Shown piece by piece: positions 35,453 to 50,401 of a stretch of DNA of 64,000 bases. Position numbers and translations under genes: made by a program. The notes below the pieces were generated by a model that was not told where the DNA came from, did not search any database, and saw only the letters and a list, made by a program, of their open reading frames with translations. Position 1 is the stretch's first letter. Every line of letters begins with the position of its first letter. The DNA comes from Pseudomonas fulva (GTDB lineage: Bacteria > Pseudomonadota > Gammaproteobacteria > Pseudomonadales > Pseudomonadaceae), in the NCBI RefSeq assembly GCF_015680705.1, contig NZ_JADNYP010000004.1, positions 124,001 to 188,000 of the forward strand, read 5' to 3'.

Positions 35453-37415
35453 AATACCCATGCGCCCCGCGATGATTGCTCGCATGGTAGTCGATCCACT
35501 CCTGCAGCTCATACGGCAGGTACAACCTGTGGCGCGCCCGCGAAATGGCAATGTAGATCGCGCAGATCCGATGATCGAACTCGTAGGCGTCCTTGAACCG
35601 CAGCGTGGTCAGCAACCCTGGAGTCAGCAGGACCTGGTCGAACTCCCAGCCTCCGGCCTCTTCCGCCATCAGCAACAGACAGCTCGAGGCACTGCGCCCG
35701 ATCACCCGGTCGAGCGCCGTGACATCGGCGACCCGCAAGCCTTGTTCGAGCTCCCCCTGGACCCACAGGAACGCTTCATCGAAGCGATTGGCCTCGCGCA
35801 CCTGCCGCCAGTCGGTCATTTCGGCGAACGCGGGGTGGGCCTCGGTTCGTCCGGTAGCGCCAAAGGCATCCGGCCTGAACAGCCTGACCGCGCTTTCCAT
35901 GAACCACTTCAGGTCGGCTTCGGCCCGCTTGTCGAGGAAGCCGAAGGCGCAGTTCTGGCGGAAAAGCTCCATTGCCCACTTCATGCTGTCCCAGCGCGAC
36001 CCGGTGAGTACCACGCATCCTGGGGGCGGGGTGAAGCGTTCGGCGTAGGTCTCGATGCGCACGTCGGCGTCGCGAGCGCCCTCGAACGGCACCCGTGGCT
36101 TTTCCGAATGCAGCGCAATCAAGGGGTTGACCAGTGCCTCGACCTTGCGCCCCGAGCGTACCGAATAGCTCACGTCATTCTGCCGAACCCTGCGTTCACG
36201 CCTGACCACCGGACCGCTGGCCTTCTGATATTCGTCGCCCAGGGTGACCAGCACCTGGCGCCCGCGTTCGATGATCTGCAACAGCGGCGGCGGAATGTCC
36301 TGGCTTTCGTCGACGATCACATGGCTGAAGCGCGACGGCACCTGGCAACCGGCAAGGCTTGCCCGCTTGATCACCAGCAGCGCCTCGAACCCGGTCCGCA
36401 CCGACCAGCGCGGATTGGCCTCCAGCCAGGTCCAGACCCGGCTGGCGTGCTCGAGCAACACCTGCGCCTCGACTGTCGATAGCGGTTGCTGGAACACCGG
36501 CAGGTGTTCTCGCGTCAGCGTTCGCTCCCAGGAATCGCAGTACCGCGCCAGCACCGCCAGGCAGATGTCCAGGGCCTGCACCGGGCCATAGCCGCGAAAG
36601 CCGAAGATCGACAGCTCTTCGCACACCGCGGGCTTGCTGGGGAGCCGGGCCGGGCTCGAGCCCAAGCGCGCGACCGATGCGCCGCGTGGCCCGCTCAGCA
36701 CGGCCTGGGCGAAGGCCTGGAAGCTCAGGCCAGGGAGCTTGCCAGCCCCGCCAAGTCGACGGCGCAAGGCCTCGAGCTTTCCTTCGGTTCGGGCCAGCGC
36801 CAGCGTGCGCCCCGGTTGCAGGCACTCCATCAGGGCCCCGAGCAGATGGCTCTTGCCGACGCCGGCGTAGCCCTGGACGTGCAGATGCTCGTCCAGGTTG
36901 GCGCGAAAGGTTCTGACCAGTCGGTCCTGGGCCGGACTCAACCAGCGCTCGCGCCTGCGCGCGGTGATCATCTGCTGGCTGAACGGGTTATGGCGCTGAT
37001 GATGACGGACCTTGTAGCACTGGTCCCAGCGGCCATCGGGCAGCAGGTAATCGCCCGCAGCGACCTCCTCCGCCTCGAGCAACCGCAGGTTGAGGGGCTT
37101 GAGCAGTTCCAGGCCAAAGTACAGCTTGCGCTGATCGAACAGTCGCTGGGCCTCGGTCAGCAGGCTGGCATTGCTGGTGCCCGCCGCATCGAGCGTCCAG
37201 GCCAGCAGCCTGGCGAGGAGCTTTTCGGCCCCATTGGCGGTCAGGCCCTGTTCGCCGGCCTGGGCCAGGTGCTGGATCACCAGCACCGAAGCCAGCTGCG
37301 CATCGCTCAACGCTTCCAGGCCAGCCCTGCCCTCGTCCTCGAGCAGTTGCTGGCAGCACTCCTCGGTGATCGGCAGGTACACAGGGTTGGAGAAGTCGTA
37401 ATGTTCCGGCTGCAT
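35451..37415 (-). CDS. UvrD-like superfamily 1 helicase
   Basis: A 654-residue protein. Residues 1-170 are a helical extension I do not recognise; the helicase core follows: Walker A GYAGVGKS (182-189), Walker B VIVDESQD (367-374), motif III-like LVTLGDEYQ (389-397), a degenerate motif V (AEEAGGWEFDQV, about 585-596) and motif VI IYIAISRARHR (620-630). It is therefore a UvrD/Rep-type translocase, likely ATP-driven on single-stranded DNA. It is the last gene of a three-gene unit with two small unknown proteins, suggesting a complex. Its TAG stop shares two bases with the end of the inverted-repeat element, so the original C-terminus may have been cut. Function unknown: repair or defence are the main options. 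Confidence 0.85.
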   Translation of the reverse strand: MQPEHYDFSNPVYLPITEECCQQLLEDEGRAGLEALSDAQLASVLVIQHLAQAGEQGLTANGAEKLLARLLAWTLDAAGTSNASLLTEAQRLFDQRKLYFGLELLKPLNLRLLEAEEVAAGDYLLPDGRWDQCYKVRHHQRHNPFSQQMITARRRERWLSPAQDRLVRTFRANLDEHLHVQGYAGVGKSHLLGALMECLQPGRTLALARTEGKLEALRRRLGGAGKLPGLSFQAFAQAVLSGPRGASVARLGSSPARLPSKPAVCEELSIFGFRGYGPVQALDICLAVLARYCDSWERTLTREHLPVFQQPLSTVEAQVLLEHASRVWTWLEANPRWSVRTGFEALLVIKRASLAGCQVPSRFSHVIVDESQDIPPPLLQIIERGRQVLVTLGDEYQKASGPVVRRERRVRQNDVSYSVRSGRKVEALVNPLIALHSEKPRVPFEGARDADVRIETYAERFTPPPGCVVLTGSRWDSMKWAMELFRQNCAFGFLDKRAEADLKWFMESAVRLFRPDAFGATGRTEAHPAFAEMTDWRQVREANRFDEAFLWVQGELEQGLRVADVTALDRVIGRSASSCLLLMAEEAGGWEFDQVLLTPGLLTTLRFKDAYEFDHRICAIYIAISRARHRLYLPYELQEWIDYHASNHRGAHGY

Positions 37416-37449
37416 GGGGTCTCTTGGCCGGGCCGATGGTGCCCTGGCT

Positions 37450-37854
37450 TCAGTTCTGGTCGGGATCTTCGGGTTCGCCACGTCGAGGTGCCTGGTTCAG
37501 CAGCTTCGACGCGGCAAGCTGGGCGACGACACGCTGCGCCGGGTTGCCTGGCATCGGCTGGCGACGCACGTCCCGGAGCAGATTCGCCTCGATCAGGCGG
37601 CGGCGCACAATTTCGGCCGGCAGGCCAAGACGCATGCCAAGCTCGGCGATGAGCCTGGTGGCGGACTCGATGTTCCAGGACGTGTCATCCACGTAGATGA
37701 CGCCATGCCCACGCCACTTCACATCATACACCTCCAGCAGCGGCAACAGATGCCGGGCGAGGGTTTCGTCGGAGACCGCATGCGCTTCGCCGCGCTTGGC
37801 CGAGGCCGGCAGGGCATTTTCATCCCGGTCTTCGGGCACGGCCGAGTCATTCAT
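37450..37854 (-). CDS. Hypothetical protein, middle gene of helicase operon
   Basis: A 134-residue soluble protein with no recognised domain. The first 35 residues are acidic and probably disordered (MNDSAVPEDRDENALPASAK). A compact core follows: DETLARHLLPLLEVYDVKW, GVIYVDDTSWNIESATRLIA, GLPAEIVRRRLIEANLLRDV. The tail is basic to mixed. Its start overlaps the end of the upstream gene by eight bases, and the helicase starts 34 bases beyond its stop, so all three are one transcript. It may be a partner or adaptor of the helicase; that is inference from position. Confidence 0.7.
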   Translation of the reverse strand: MNDSAVPEDRDENALPASAKRGEAHAVSDETLARHLLPLLEVYDVKWRGHGVIYVDDTSWNIESATRLIAELGMRLGLPAEIVRRRLIEANLLRDVRRQPMPGNPAQRVVAQLAASKLLNQAPRRGEPEDPDQN

Positions 37855-38350
37855 CTTCCCCACCTTTGATATCCAGTTGGAAACGGTAGTCGCCCAAGCT
37901 GCCGGCCATGTGTCCTTCCCGTCGTCCTGGCAGGTCGCCAAGCCCGGCAGGCTCGACCAGCTTGCCGTCGAGCTCGTGGACGGCGAGCTCCAGCAGCTTG
38001 CGAAGATCGCTGGCGCTGGCGGCCGTCAGGCTCAAGCGAAGCTGGAGCTGCCTGGAAACCACGCTGCCAGGCGGCGCCTGAACGTCGTCCGTGGTCGATC
38101 GAGAGGCCGGAACATCAGCGTGGAGGGTCGCAGTGGAGCGAACGGCGGGCGCCTCCTCCCGCGACTCGTCGTCCGGCCCGTCGGACCGTGCAGCCTGGAG
38201 GATCTGCTCATGCTCCTCGTCCATCTGGTCCAGTAGCCACGACAACTCCAGGGTACGCTCGGGACTGGCCTGCATCTGGTCCTTGATGGCCAGACGTCGG
38301 GCCTGCCAGTCGCGCAGCCGGCTTTGGATCAGGGGGTCAACTTCGTCCAT
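37847..38350 (-). CDS. Hypothetical protein, first gene of helicase operon
   Basis: A 167-residue protein, unrecognised. Residues 1-55 are strongly helical and charged (LRDWQARRLAIKDQ, ELSWLLDQMDEEHEQIL), probably a coiled coil. A low-complexity acidic linker follows (about 55-100). The C-terminal part (LQLRLSLTAASASDLRKLLE, HELDGKL, GSLGDYRFQLDIKG) alternates strand and helix like a small folded domain. It overlaps the next gene by eight bases. It leads the operon; its promoter must lie in the 290 bp before it, toward ffs. Confidence 0.7.
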   Translation of the reverse strand: MDEVDPLIQSRLRDWQARRLAIKDQMQASPERTLELSWLLDQMDEEHEQILQAARSDGPDDESREEAPAVRSTATLHADVPASRSTTDDVQAPPGSVVSRQLQLRLSLTAASASDLRKLLELAVHELDGKLVEPAGLGDLPGRREGHMAGSLGDYRFQLDIKGGEDE

Positions 38351-38610
38351 GTTCTTCACTCCTGGCACGTCTGGGTAACAGGATGCAGAGTAGGCATCGG
38401 AAATGCAGCCGATCAAGGCTTGCGAGGATACGAAATGTGCGCGGGCTTGTGATGGCGAGCGCCAGTTGCCCATCGGCGGCAGTCGGCCTGGAAAATGGCA
38501 GCCTCGGATCATGGAGGCCTGATGACTTCAGCCCAGACATGGCCAGCATTGCCATTGCGCCTGGACGACAAGGCAAAGGACATGTGACTTCGAGATCGTT
38601 GAGCGAGAGA

Positions 38611-38628
38611 CCCTTGAGAACTCGAGGG
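38611..38628 (-). terminator. Hairpin downstream of ffs
   Basis: On the minus strand CCCTCGAG pairs with CTCAAGGG (one mismatch) around a two-base loop, 14 bases beyond the 3' end of the SRP RNA. It is a modest candidate terminator for ffs. The rest of 38351-38641 shows no gene or clear signal. Confidence 0.35.
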
Positions 38629-38641
38629 CTTGCGTAATGGA

Positions 38642-38739
38642 GGCAGCCCCACCAGCCACACCCCGGCACTCGATGTTCCCGCTATGGCTGCTCCCTTCCG
38701 GGCCTGACCAGGTTAACGGGTAATCAATGCGGGGGGACC
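38642..38739 (-). ncRNA. ffs: 4.5S signal recognition particle RNA
   Basis: The minus strand carries the invariant SRP core: CCTGGTCAGGCCCGG, then the GGAAGGGAGCAGCC tetraloop-and-symmetric-loop segment that binds Ffh. The flanks pair into the long bacterial 4.5S hairpin (CCCCCGC near the 5' end with GTGGGGCTGCC near the 3' end). Ends are estimated from the pairing, so they may be off by several bases. With Ffh it targets nascent membrane proteins. It sits between ligA and the helicase operon. Confidence 0.9.
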
Positions 38740-38755
38740 GGCAGGGCCACCACTA

Positions 38756-38781
38756 CGCGGCTCGCCATGTGACGAGCCGCG
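38756..38781 (-). terminator. Hairpin between ligA and ffs
   Basis: A perfect 9-bp stem CGCGGCTCG / CGAGCCGCG with an 8-base loop, 84 bases beyond the ligA stop. It is the likely 3' end for ligA transcription. It also overlaps the predicted ffs start site, so it could instead be the leader of pre-4.5S RNA. Confidence 0.5.
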
Positions 38782-38783
38782 CC

Positions 38784-38811
38784 ATTGTACCGCGCTGGGG
38801 CCAACTTACAA
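38784..38811 (-). promoter_or_regulatory. Predicted ffs promoter
   Basis: Reading the minus strand, TTGTAA (38811-38806) and TACAAT (38789-38784) are spaced by 16 bases, four and five matches to the -35 and -10 consensus. Transcription would start about 38777 and give a leader of some 38 bases, consistent with a precursor trimmed by RNase P as in E. coli. Confidence 0.5.
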
Positions 38812-38864
38812 CCTCTGTGCCAAGAAAAAACCATCATTTCTCAATGACTTGTCCCGCCCGGCGC

Positions 38865-41342
<2,478 letters not shown>

Positions 41343-42227
41343 TCAGCGTTTCTGGGTGAGCGCGCGTCGCTCGAACTCGACGATGCGCTGGCGGTAGTGC
41401 TCGATGGTCTGGGCGGTCAGCACGCTGCGCTGGTCATCCTTGAGCTCGCCATCGAGTTCATGGGCCAGCTTGCGCGCCGCGGCCACCATGACGTCGAAAG
41501 CCTGCTTGGGATGACGCGGCCCGGGCAGGCCGAGGAAGAAGCTGACCGCGCGGGTGCTGAAGTGATCGATGTCGTCCAGGTCGAAGACACCAGGCTTGAC
41601 CGCATTGGCCATGGAGAACAGGATCTCGCCGTTGCCAGCCATGCTTTCATGGCGATGGAAGATGTCCATCTCGCCGAAACGCAGGCCGCTCTCGAGAATG
41701 TTCTGCAGCAGGGCCGGGCCCTTGAAGCCACCTTCGTCGCGGGAAATCACGCTGATCACCAGCACTTCCTCGACCGGCGGCAGCTCCTTGTCACGACTGC
41801 TGCCGCCAGCGTGGCCCGTGGCGGCGAAGCCGCTGGCGCGACGCTCTTCGCCGCGCTCGTCGCTGTCACCGGCGAACAGCTGGGGCTCGCGCGGCTCGGC
41901 CACCAGGCCGCTGTCGGCGGCCTGCGGCTCGGCCCGTCGGGCGCGCTTGGACGGTTTGACCGGCCTGGGCTCGCGCTCGCGCACCGGCGCGCTCATCGAA
42001 GGCAGGTCGCTTTCGTCGAGGTCAGGCTCCTGCTGTGTCTCCAGCACCCGTGAAGGGCCGAGCACCTCTGCACTGCCCTCTTCTTCCGGCAGGTTGGAAA
42101 AGCTGCGATCAAGACGAAACTTCAGCTTGCCCTTGCCGCCGCGCATGCGGCGCCAGCCGTCGAACAGAATACCGGCGATCACTATGATGCCGATGAGGAT
42201 CAGCCACTCGCGCAGACCGATTTCCAT
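41343..42227 (-). CDS. zipA: Cell division protein ZipA
   Basis: A 294-residue inner-membrane protein: one N-terminal helix ([18 protein letters not shown]), a charged and proline-containing linker (about residues 30-150), and the C-terminal FtsZ-binding domain ([58 protein letters not shown]). It tethers the FtsZ ring to the membrane. It lies between smc and ligA, its usual place in pseudomonads, with 203 bp separating it from smc. Confidence 0.95.
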   Translation of the reverse strand: MEIGLREWLILIGIIVIAGILFDGWRRMRGGKGKLKFRLDRSFSNLPEEEGSAEVLGPSRVLETQQEPDLDESDLPSMSAPVREREPRPVKPSKRARRAEPQAADSGLVAEPREPQLFAGDSDERGEERRASGFAATGHAGGSSRDKELPPVEEVLVISVISRDEGGFKGPALLQNILESGLRFGEMDIFHRHESMAGNGEILFSMANAVKPGVFDLDDIDHFSTRAVSFFLGLPGPRHPKQAFDVMVAAARKLAHELDGELKDDQRSVLTAQTIEHYRQRIVEFERRALTQKR

Positions 42228-42430
42228 GTAATTCCGTGCCTCTGTAAAAAAATTTGCGTGAACACAAAGGCTGCAAAGCCCTTTAACACGTGGCGCCAAC
42301 TGGCTGTAATGGCTGGCGTTTTTCCACGCTAAACACAAGTGTCATAAAGCTAGCACGACCAACGGCAACTTTACACCGTCTCTCGCATCTGGCAGGGGCG
42401 CGCCCCTCGATCATGTTCCGTCGTCGCGCA

Positions 42431-45909
<3,479 letters not shown>

Positions 45910-45919
<10 letters not shown>

Positions 45920-46581
45920 GGGCGATCCGAAGCCAGGCTGGCCACCACCAGCTCGCAACTGCGCTTGCAGTAGGCCGCCAGCACGTCGCGGATGCGCCAC
46001 AGGTCGCGTTCGAGCACGGCCTCGAGCAGTTGGGCGAACAGTTCCAGGAAGTCGCTCATGTTGGCCTGGCGCTGCGCCAGGGCCCGGTAGTAGGCCCGGC
46101 TCATGGCCGACTGCAGGTTGTCGGTGGTCTGCTGCAGGTACGGGTTGTCGGCGAAGGGATAGGCCGCCCGCATCACGGCGAAGCTGTCGGCGACGAAGGC
46201 CTCGATGTCACCCCGCTCGCAAGCGGCCCGCAGACGTTGCTGGAGCACCAGGAACGGCTGCAACTGGGCCTCGACCGTCCAACTGCGTGCCACGGCATTG
46301 CCCAGCAGGATGTACAGCTCGCCCATCAAGGTGCACAGGCTGCGCACGCTGTGCTCGTCGAGCGCGGTGACGTGGGCGCCGCGCCTCGGCAGGATGGTCA
46401 CCAGGTGCCGGCGCTCGAGGATGAGCAAGGCTTCGCGGACCGATCCACGACTGACGTTGAGCGCCTGGGTGACCTTTTGCTCCTGGATCCGCTCGCCTGG
46501 GGCCAGCTCGCCGCGGATGATCCGTTCGGCCAGGTGATGGGCGATCTGTTCGCAGAGGCTGTCCGGCGCCTTGAACGTCAT
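45910..46581 (-). CDS. GntR-family regulator (FadR/FCD type)
   Basis: A 223-residue regulator with an N-terminal winged helix (LAERIIRGELAPGERIQEQK, ALNVSRGSVREALLILER) and a helical FCD effector domain after residue 80 (VRSLCTLMGELYILLGNAVA). The frame continues far upstream but only from the ATG at 46581 is the sequence family-like. It is divergent from guaD (264 bp between starts) and its end overlaps smc by ten bases. By position it is the expected controller of purine breakdown genes, sensing a purine or a breakdown product; that is inference from context. Confidence 0.88.
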
Positions 46582-46845
46582 GGTTTTCCTTCGGGGATCT
46601 TGCAGTTGTGCATGGGGGCGCAAGTGTAGCGCACTTGCCTGTGGCCCGCGCAGAGGGGCAGCGGGCTTTATTTGCTCGGCCGGCAGCTCGTCGGCGCGCG
46701 CCGCGCCGCGGCTTCGAGGCGGGCCAGGCCGGCACCGCTCTGGTACCCTTGGCCTGTCGCCGGGCCAGCCACGCCGAGCCCTTGCGACCGTCCAGCCGGC
46801 GCCGGCTTCACCGACGCGGCAAGACCTTTTCCTGACGAGATCCGC

Positions 46846-48150
46846 ATGAGCACAACCTGCAAAGCCCACCGCGCCGCCATCCTGTACAGCATCGCCGACC
46901 CGAGCGAGGTCGGCCTGCAAGCTTCCCATGTCCATTTCGAGGACGGCCTGCTGGTCGTCGACCAGGGCCGTATCAGTGCCGTCGGGCCGGCCGCCGAGCT
47001 TCTGCCGACCCTGCGCGCCGATATCGAAGTGGTGCACCACCACGACGCCCTGATCACGCCCGGCTTCATCGACACCCATATCCATTTCCCGCAGACCGGC
47101 ATGATCGGCGCCTACGGTGAGCAGCTGCTGGACTGGCTGGAGAGCTACACCTTCCCCTGCGAAAAGCAGTTCGCCGACAAGGCGCACGCCGACGAAGTGG
47201 CCAAGCTGTTCCTGCAGGAACTGTTGCGCAACGGCACCACCACCGCGCTGGTGTTCGGCAGCGTCCATCCCGAATCGGTCGAGGCGCTGTTCGAGCAGGC
47301 CGAGCGCCTGGACCTGCGCCTGATCGCCGGCAAGGTGATGATGGACCGCAACGCCCCGGACTACCTGACCGATACCGCCGAAAGCGGTTACCAGGACAGC
47401 AAGGCGCTGATCGAGCGCTGGCATGGCAAGGGTCGGCTGCATTATGCGGTCACCCCACGCTTCGCCCCGACCAGCACCCCGCAGCAGCTGGCTTCGGCAG
47501 GTCGGCTGCTCAAGGAATACCCGGGGCTGTACCTGCATACCCACCTGTCGGAGAACCTCGAGGAGATCGATTGGGTCAGGACGCTGTTCCCCGAGCGCGA
47601 TGGCTACCTGGACGTCTACGATCATTACCAGCTGCTTGGCGAGCGCTCGGTGTTCGCCCATGGCGTGCATCTGTGCGATGCCGAGTGCCAGCGCCTGGCC
47701 GAGAGCGGTTCGGCAGTCGCCTTCTGCCCGACTTCGAACCTGTTCCTGGGCAGTGGCCTGTTCAACCTGCCCCAGGCCGAGCGCTTCGGCGTACGCGTCG
47801 GCCTGGGCACCGATGTCGGTGCCGGCACCAGTTTCTCGCTGTTGGCGACCCTCAACGAAGCCTACAAAGTCATGCAACTGCAAGGCGCGCGGCTACACCC
47901 GTTCAAGTCCCTTTACCTGGCGACCCTCGGTGGGGCCCGCGCCCTGCGTCTGGAGGACCGCATCGGCAGCCTGAAACCGGGCAACGATGCCGACTTCGTG
48001 GTGCTGGACTACAAGGCCACGCCATTGCTGGACTACCGTATCCGGCAATCGACCAGCATCGAGGAAACCCTGTTCGTCCTGGCCACTCTTGGCGACGACC
48101 GCACGGTGCGCGAGACCTATGCGGCGGGGCGTTGCGTGCATCGCCGCTAG
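46846..48150 (+). CDS. guaD: Guanine deaminase
   Basis: A 434-residue amidohydrolase converting guanine to xanthine. Metal ligands: FIDTHIHFPQTGMIG (HxH), HTHLSENLEEI, FAHGVHL, and the catalytic LGTDVGAGTSFSLL. These match GuaD rather than other amidohydrolases. The start MSTTCKAHRAAILYS is typical of the family; the open frame upstream is not coding-like. It is divergent from the GntR gene. The xanthine dehydrogenase genes usually found nearby in pseudomonads are not in this window. Confidence 0.95.
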   Translation: MSTTCKAHRAAILYSIADPSEVGLQASHVHFEDGLLVVDQGRISAVGPAAELLPTLRADIEVVHHHDALITPGFIDTHIHFPQTGMIGAYGEQLLDWLESYTFPCEKQFADKAHADEVAKLFLQELLRNGTTTALVFGSVHPESVEALFEQAERLDLRLIAGKVMMDRNAPDYLTDTAESGYQDSKALIERWHGKGRLHYAVTPRFAPTSTPQQLASAGRLLKEYPGLYLHTHLSENLEEIDWVRTLFPERDGYLDVYDHYQLLGERSVFAHGVHLCDAECQRLAESGSAVAFCPTSNLFLGSGLFNLPQAERFGVRVGLGTDVGAGTSFSLLATLNEAYKVMQLQGARLHPFKSLYLATLGGARALRLEDRIGSLKPGNDADFVVLDYKATPLLDYRIRQSTSIEETLFVLATLGDDRTVRETYAAGRCVHRR

Positions 48151-48256
48151 CAAGCGGCAAGCCGGCATGGTGGGCTGATATTTCTGTCAGTTGTGCAGTT
48201 CGACCAGGCCGGACACAGTCGGGCATACCTCATGCCCGGCCACGGTGGATCGATCC

Positions 48257-49183
48257 ATGCGCACAACCACGTTTTTTCTTTACCAGGCTGGTCGCCTCGC
48301 CGAACTTTCCAGCCAGGCCAGGCATGTACGCTTGCTGGTCCACGATGGCATGCCACTGGTCGAGCGAGTGGGCGCCGGTCCTGCCATCCTGACCGGCTGC
48401 GACGCGCAGGGTTCGGCATATCTGGCAATCGGCGCACCGCAGCATCGCTGCATCGCCTACACGGTCTATGGCTACGTGCCACCTGAACGCCTGGCGTTGC
48501 CACTGGGCTTCACTGGCGCACCGGTGGATCCGCTCACCGGCAACCTGCCGCTGGGTAGCGGTCGGCGCACTTACGATCCGCTACTGGGGCGTTTCCATAG
48601 CGCCGATGAGCACAGTCCCTTTGGCAAGGGCGGACCCAATGCCTACGCCTATTGCCAAGGGGACCCGGTGAATCGCGGCGACCCTGAGGGCACGTTCTGG
48701 CGCTCCGTCTTCAAGCTGTCCGCTCCCGTGCTTGGTAAGGGCGCCGCGCCAAACCTTGTCGCCATCGGCGATAGAAAGCGCAACTACCTTGCCTCGGAAA
48801 CGAACGAGTTGACCCAGGCGCTGCTGCCCAGGCCTGACGCCACCTTGCCGTCGATTTCGGCACGCCAGCACATCGATGCGTATGTCAGCAGCGTAGCGGC
48901 GCAGGACCAGGCCTTTTTCACCAGGAACCTGGACTACGTCAACAAGAATCTCTGGTCCCATGGCAATACCAATCTTTCGCAAGGCAGTGCCAGGCACTAT
49001 GTCGAACTAGCCAGGCAAGTACAGGCCGGAGAACTCAGCAGTTCCTCGGCGCACTTGTCCGCCGCCGCCAAATGGTTGTCCGAAGGCAAGGCAAGCGGCG
49101 CCCTGGCCAATGTCGCCGCCCTGCTCAGGGCAGGGGTCGAGGATCACCGCCAGCTCAAGACCTGGCCGGCATCAGCGCCGTAA
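48257..49183 (+). CDS. Orphan RHS core-domain protein
   Basis: A 308-residue protein with no signal peptide. Residues 1-90 are a beta-rich stub (TTFFLYQAGRLAELSSQARH), followed by a complete RHS-associated core (about 95-150: LPLGSGRRTYDPLLGRFHSA, GKGGPNAYAYCQGDPVN, RGDPEGTFWR). The last 150 residues (NYLASETNELTQALLP, ISARQHIDAYVSSVAAQDQ) are a variable tail of unknown fold. Full Rhs proteins are over 1,000 residues; only the last shell repeat and tip remain here. Such short stand-alone versions are common in Pseudomonas. Toxin activity is possible but no immunity gene is visible. Confidence 0.8.
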   Translation: MRTTTFFLYQAGRLAELSSQARHVRLLVHDGMPLVERVGAGPAILTGCDAQGSAYLAIGAPQHRCIAYTVYGYVPPERLALPLGFTGAPVDPLTGNLPLGSGRRTYDPLLGRFHSADEHSPFGKGGPNAYAYCQGDPVNRGDPEGTFWRSVFKLSAPVLGKGAAPNLVAIGDRKRNYLASETNELTQALLPRPDATLPSISARQHIDAYVSSVAAQDQAFFTRNLDYVNKNLWSHGNTNLSQGSARHYVELARQVQAGELSSSSAHLSAAAKWLSEGKASGALANVAALLRAGVEDHRQLKTWPASAP

Positions 49184-49514
49184 GCATCCCTGCGAGCGCG
49201 ATCGGACGAAGCGTCGAATGCCTGCCGACGTGGTCTTCCCCCGGCCGGCCAGGGCCTGGCCGCGCTTTGCTGACCAAGTGCACAAGTACTGGGGGCCATC
49301 GCCTGGCGTCGTGTACTTGAGCAGCATCACGCAACTGAGTAATCTGCGCGCCCCTCGATGAGCGCGGCATGGATCCTGCCTGTACCGGCCGGCCTGGCAC
49401 TGCCTCGATCCGCGTGCATGCCAGGCTGGCCGACCCCGAACCTCATCCTGGCTCGACAACGACAATAGCGTCATCGAACGCCGACACCGTTCTACCAAGG
49501 GAGCACGATCCGCA
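49184..49514. other. 331-bp region between RHS protein and porin
   Basis: No gene is supported. It contains a large hairpin at 49387-49431 and the promoter of the porin gene. If an immunity gene for the RHS tail existed it would be expected here, but no open frame with a ribosome site was found. Confidence 0.5.
49387..49431. repeat. Large intergenic hairpin
   Basis: GGCCGGCCTGGCA (49387-49399) pairs with TGCCAGGCTGGCC (49419-49431), 13 bp with one G.U pair, around a 19-base loop. No T-run follows, so it is more likely a REP-type palindrome or transcript stabiliser than a plain terminator. Confidence 0.45.
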
Positions 49515-50297
49515 ATGCGCACCATCCACAGCCTGCTGCTCGCAGGCGGCCTGCTGGCGACCGGAACCACGTTGGCCGGCGACCTGCTGCAGTGGCAGAC
49601 CAACAGCATCACCTACCTTTACGGCAAGAACTTCAAGGTCAATCCGCAAGTTCAGCAAACCTTCACCTTCGAGCACGCCGACGGCTGGAAGTACGGGGAC
49701 AACTTCATCTTCTTCGACCGAATCTTCTACAACGGCAAGAACGATGCCGGCAACGGCCCCAATACCTATTACGGCGAAATCACTCCACGGCTGTCGTTCG
49801 GCAAGATCCTCGAGCGCAAGCTCGAGTTCGGCCCGGTCAAGGACGTGCTGCTGGCCATGACTTACGAGTTCGGCGAGGGCGACACCGAAGCCTACCTGAT
49901 CGGCCCAGGCTTCGACCTGGCCGTGCCTGGCTTCGACTGGTTCCAGATCAACTTCTACCACCGCACCACCGACGGCGGTCGTCCGGGCGACGATGTTTGG
50001 CAGATTACCCCGGTCTGGTCCTACACCATCCCGGTCGGCTCGTCAGACGTGCTGATCGACGGCTACATGGACTGGGTGGTGGACAACGACGTCAACAGCC
50101 GCGGCACCTACCAGGCCAACCTGCACTTCAATCCGCAGGTCAAGTACGACCTGGGCAAGGCCCTCAAGCTAGGCGAGAAACAGCTGTATGTCGGCTTCGA
50201 GTACGACTACTGGAAGAACAAGTACGGGATCCGCGACAGTGCCGCGTTCGCGACCGACCAGAACACCGCCAGCCTGCTGCTGAAAGTGCATTTCTGA
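49515..50297 (+). CDS. Tsx/OmpK-like outer-membrane channel
   Basis: A 260-residue protein with a signal peptide (LLLAGGLLATGTTLA, cleavage before GDLLQW) and a beta-barrel of alternating aromatic strands (LQWQTNSITYLYGKNF, KYGDNFIFFDRIFYN, GEITPRLSFGKIL), ending in ASLLLKVHF with terminal Phe. It resembles the nucleoside-specific Tsx / OmpK family. A purine role would suit guaD upstream, but the RHS gene lies between and co-transcription is unlikely. An AAGGGAG ribosome site lies 11 bases before the ATG. Confidence 0.85.
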   Translation: MRTIHSLLLAGGLLATGTTLAGDLLQWQTNSITYLYGKNFKVNPQVQQTFTFEHADGWKYGDNFIFFDRIFYNGKNDAGNGPNTYYGEITPRLSFGKILERKLEFGPVKDVLLAMTYEFGEGDTEAYLIGPGFDLAVPGFDWFQINFYHRTTDGGRPGDDVWQITPVWSYTIPVGSSDVLIDGYMDWVVDNDVNSRGTYQANLHFNPQVKYDLGKALKLGEKQLYVGFEYDYWKNKYGIRDSAAFATDQNTASLLLKVHF

Positions 50298-50378
50298 CAG
50301 CGGCCATGACCGCCTGGACTTGCGGCGCGCCGCCCGCCGGCGGACCTGGGCGATCCCAGGCCCGCATTGCCGGCCATC

Positions 50379-50401
50379 GCGGCCGCCCCGGCGGCGGCCG
50401 C
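50379..50401. terminator. Hairpin between convergent genes
   Basis: GCGGCCGCC (50379-50387) pairs with GGCGGCCGC (50393-50401), a perfect 9-bp stem with a 5-base loop, between the converging porin and DUF808 genes and touching the latter's stop codon. It may end transcription from the left; no T-tract is present. Confidence 0.35.
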
